Origin: Kitasatospora viridis
GTDB lineage: Bacteria; Actinomycetota; Actinomycetes; Streptomycetales; Streptomycetaceae
Assembly (NCBI RefSeq): GCF_007829815.1
Contig: NZ_VIWT01000001.1
Location: forward strand, 4,803,001 to 4,867,000
Length of the DNA stretch: 64,000 bases
Direction of reading: 5' to 3'
The notes beneath the pieces were generated by a model, which saw only the letters and a list, made by a program, of their open reading frames with translations, was not told where the DNA came from and searched no databases. The translations under genes were made by a program, and so were the position numbers. The stretch's first letter is position 1. Each line of letters opens with the position of its first letter. Shown here piece by piece: positions 63,830 through 64,000 of the stretch.

Positions 63830-64000
63830 GAGGGTCCCCTTCATGGACTGGCGGTGACTGGCCGTGACTCTAGAGCGCCGGAACCGATGGGGGCAGGGGT
63901 GTGCTCCTGCTGTGATTCTTCTGTTATGAGCGCCGCATGCCAATCTTCCGAATACTGGACAGTTGGCCTCGACAGTGCCCGATCGGGCAGTCCGATTGCG
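63830..64000 (-). promoter_or_regulatory. Upstream region of the liv operon
   Basis: The window ends in the liv promoter region. On the minus strand TAGAGT near 63873-63868 is a candidate -10 box. An AT-richer patch lies at about 63905-63960. No further gene is visible before the end. Confidence 0.45.

Overview
The window is about 70% GC, most genes end in G/C-rich codons with frequent GTG starts, and many promoters are of the leaderless type. Gene content (PriA instead of HisA/TrpF, PdtaR-type ANTAR regulator, HGxxPAAW protein, Trp-operon membrane protein, DUF5753 HTH regulator, tRNA-Leu(CAA)) points to a Streptomycetaceae chromosome (Streptomyces/Kitasatospora type). The order his - trp - lgt - gltBD - pyk - pdtaR - liv matches, from memory, the core-chromosome order of Streptomyces coelicolor, so most of the window is core chromosome with an accessory stretch near its left end.

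Layout. 1-2184: end of asd, then a divergent DHA2 efflux pump / HxlR regulator pair. 2319-9931: a NYN-domain protein, a two-gene ABC exporter, a DUF2567-like membrane protein, and a leftward group (LON-like protein + YbaK deacylase; DUF4419 protein + small partner; small membrane protein). 10223-12090: LuxR-type two-component pair. 12174-19194: an accessory cassette with a MarR regulator carrying a perfect palindromic operator, an MFS pump with a long leader, an aldo-keto reductase, an IS701-like transposase that has lost its first catalytic Asp, an F420:NADP-reductase-like protein, a luciferase-like flavin/F420 oxidoreductase, and a secreted BP74-like protein. 19279-23493: a leftward three-gene unit (beta-helix membrane protein, NACHT NTPase with an N-terminal amyloid-like motif, DinB protein). 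This is the best candidate for an undescribed system.

23593-36958: amino-acid biosynthesis. hisD-hisC-hisB-small membrane gene-hisH-priA-ridA-hisF are largely translationally coupled, hisI is separate, followed by trpE, a Trp-associated membrane protein, two small membrane proteins, and trpC-trpM-trpB-trpA. PriA supplies both the HisA step and the missing TrpF step. 37151-40859: small protein, MauE-like and DsbA-like thiol-redox proteins, lgt, VIT/CCC1 metal transporter. 41279-47345: gltBD. 47606-53686: HTH regulator, aldehyde dehydrogenase, and a leftward operon of two solute-binding-like proteins (one with a VWA domain) plus a membrane protein. 53973-58151: pyk, glycosyltransferase, a HigBA-type toxin-antitoxin pair abutting tRNA-Leu(CAA), pdtaR. 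58236-63829: leftward livK-livH-livM-livG-livF branched-chain amino-acid transporter.

Two signals run across the whole window. First, a 13-bp palindrome, TGACG-N3-CGTCA, occurs nine times exactly and at least eleven more times with one mismatch, both between and inside genes and often over stop codons. Second, at least nine genes have a TANNNT or CAGAAT -10 box ending 6-8 nt before the start codon, which predicts leaderless mRNAs for hisD, hisI, pyk, the MarR regulator and others.
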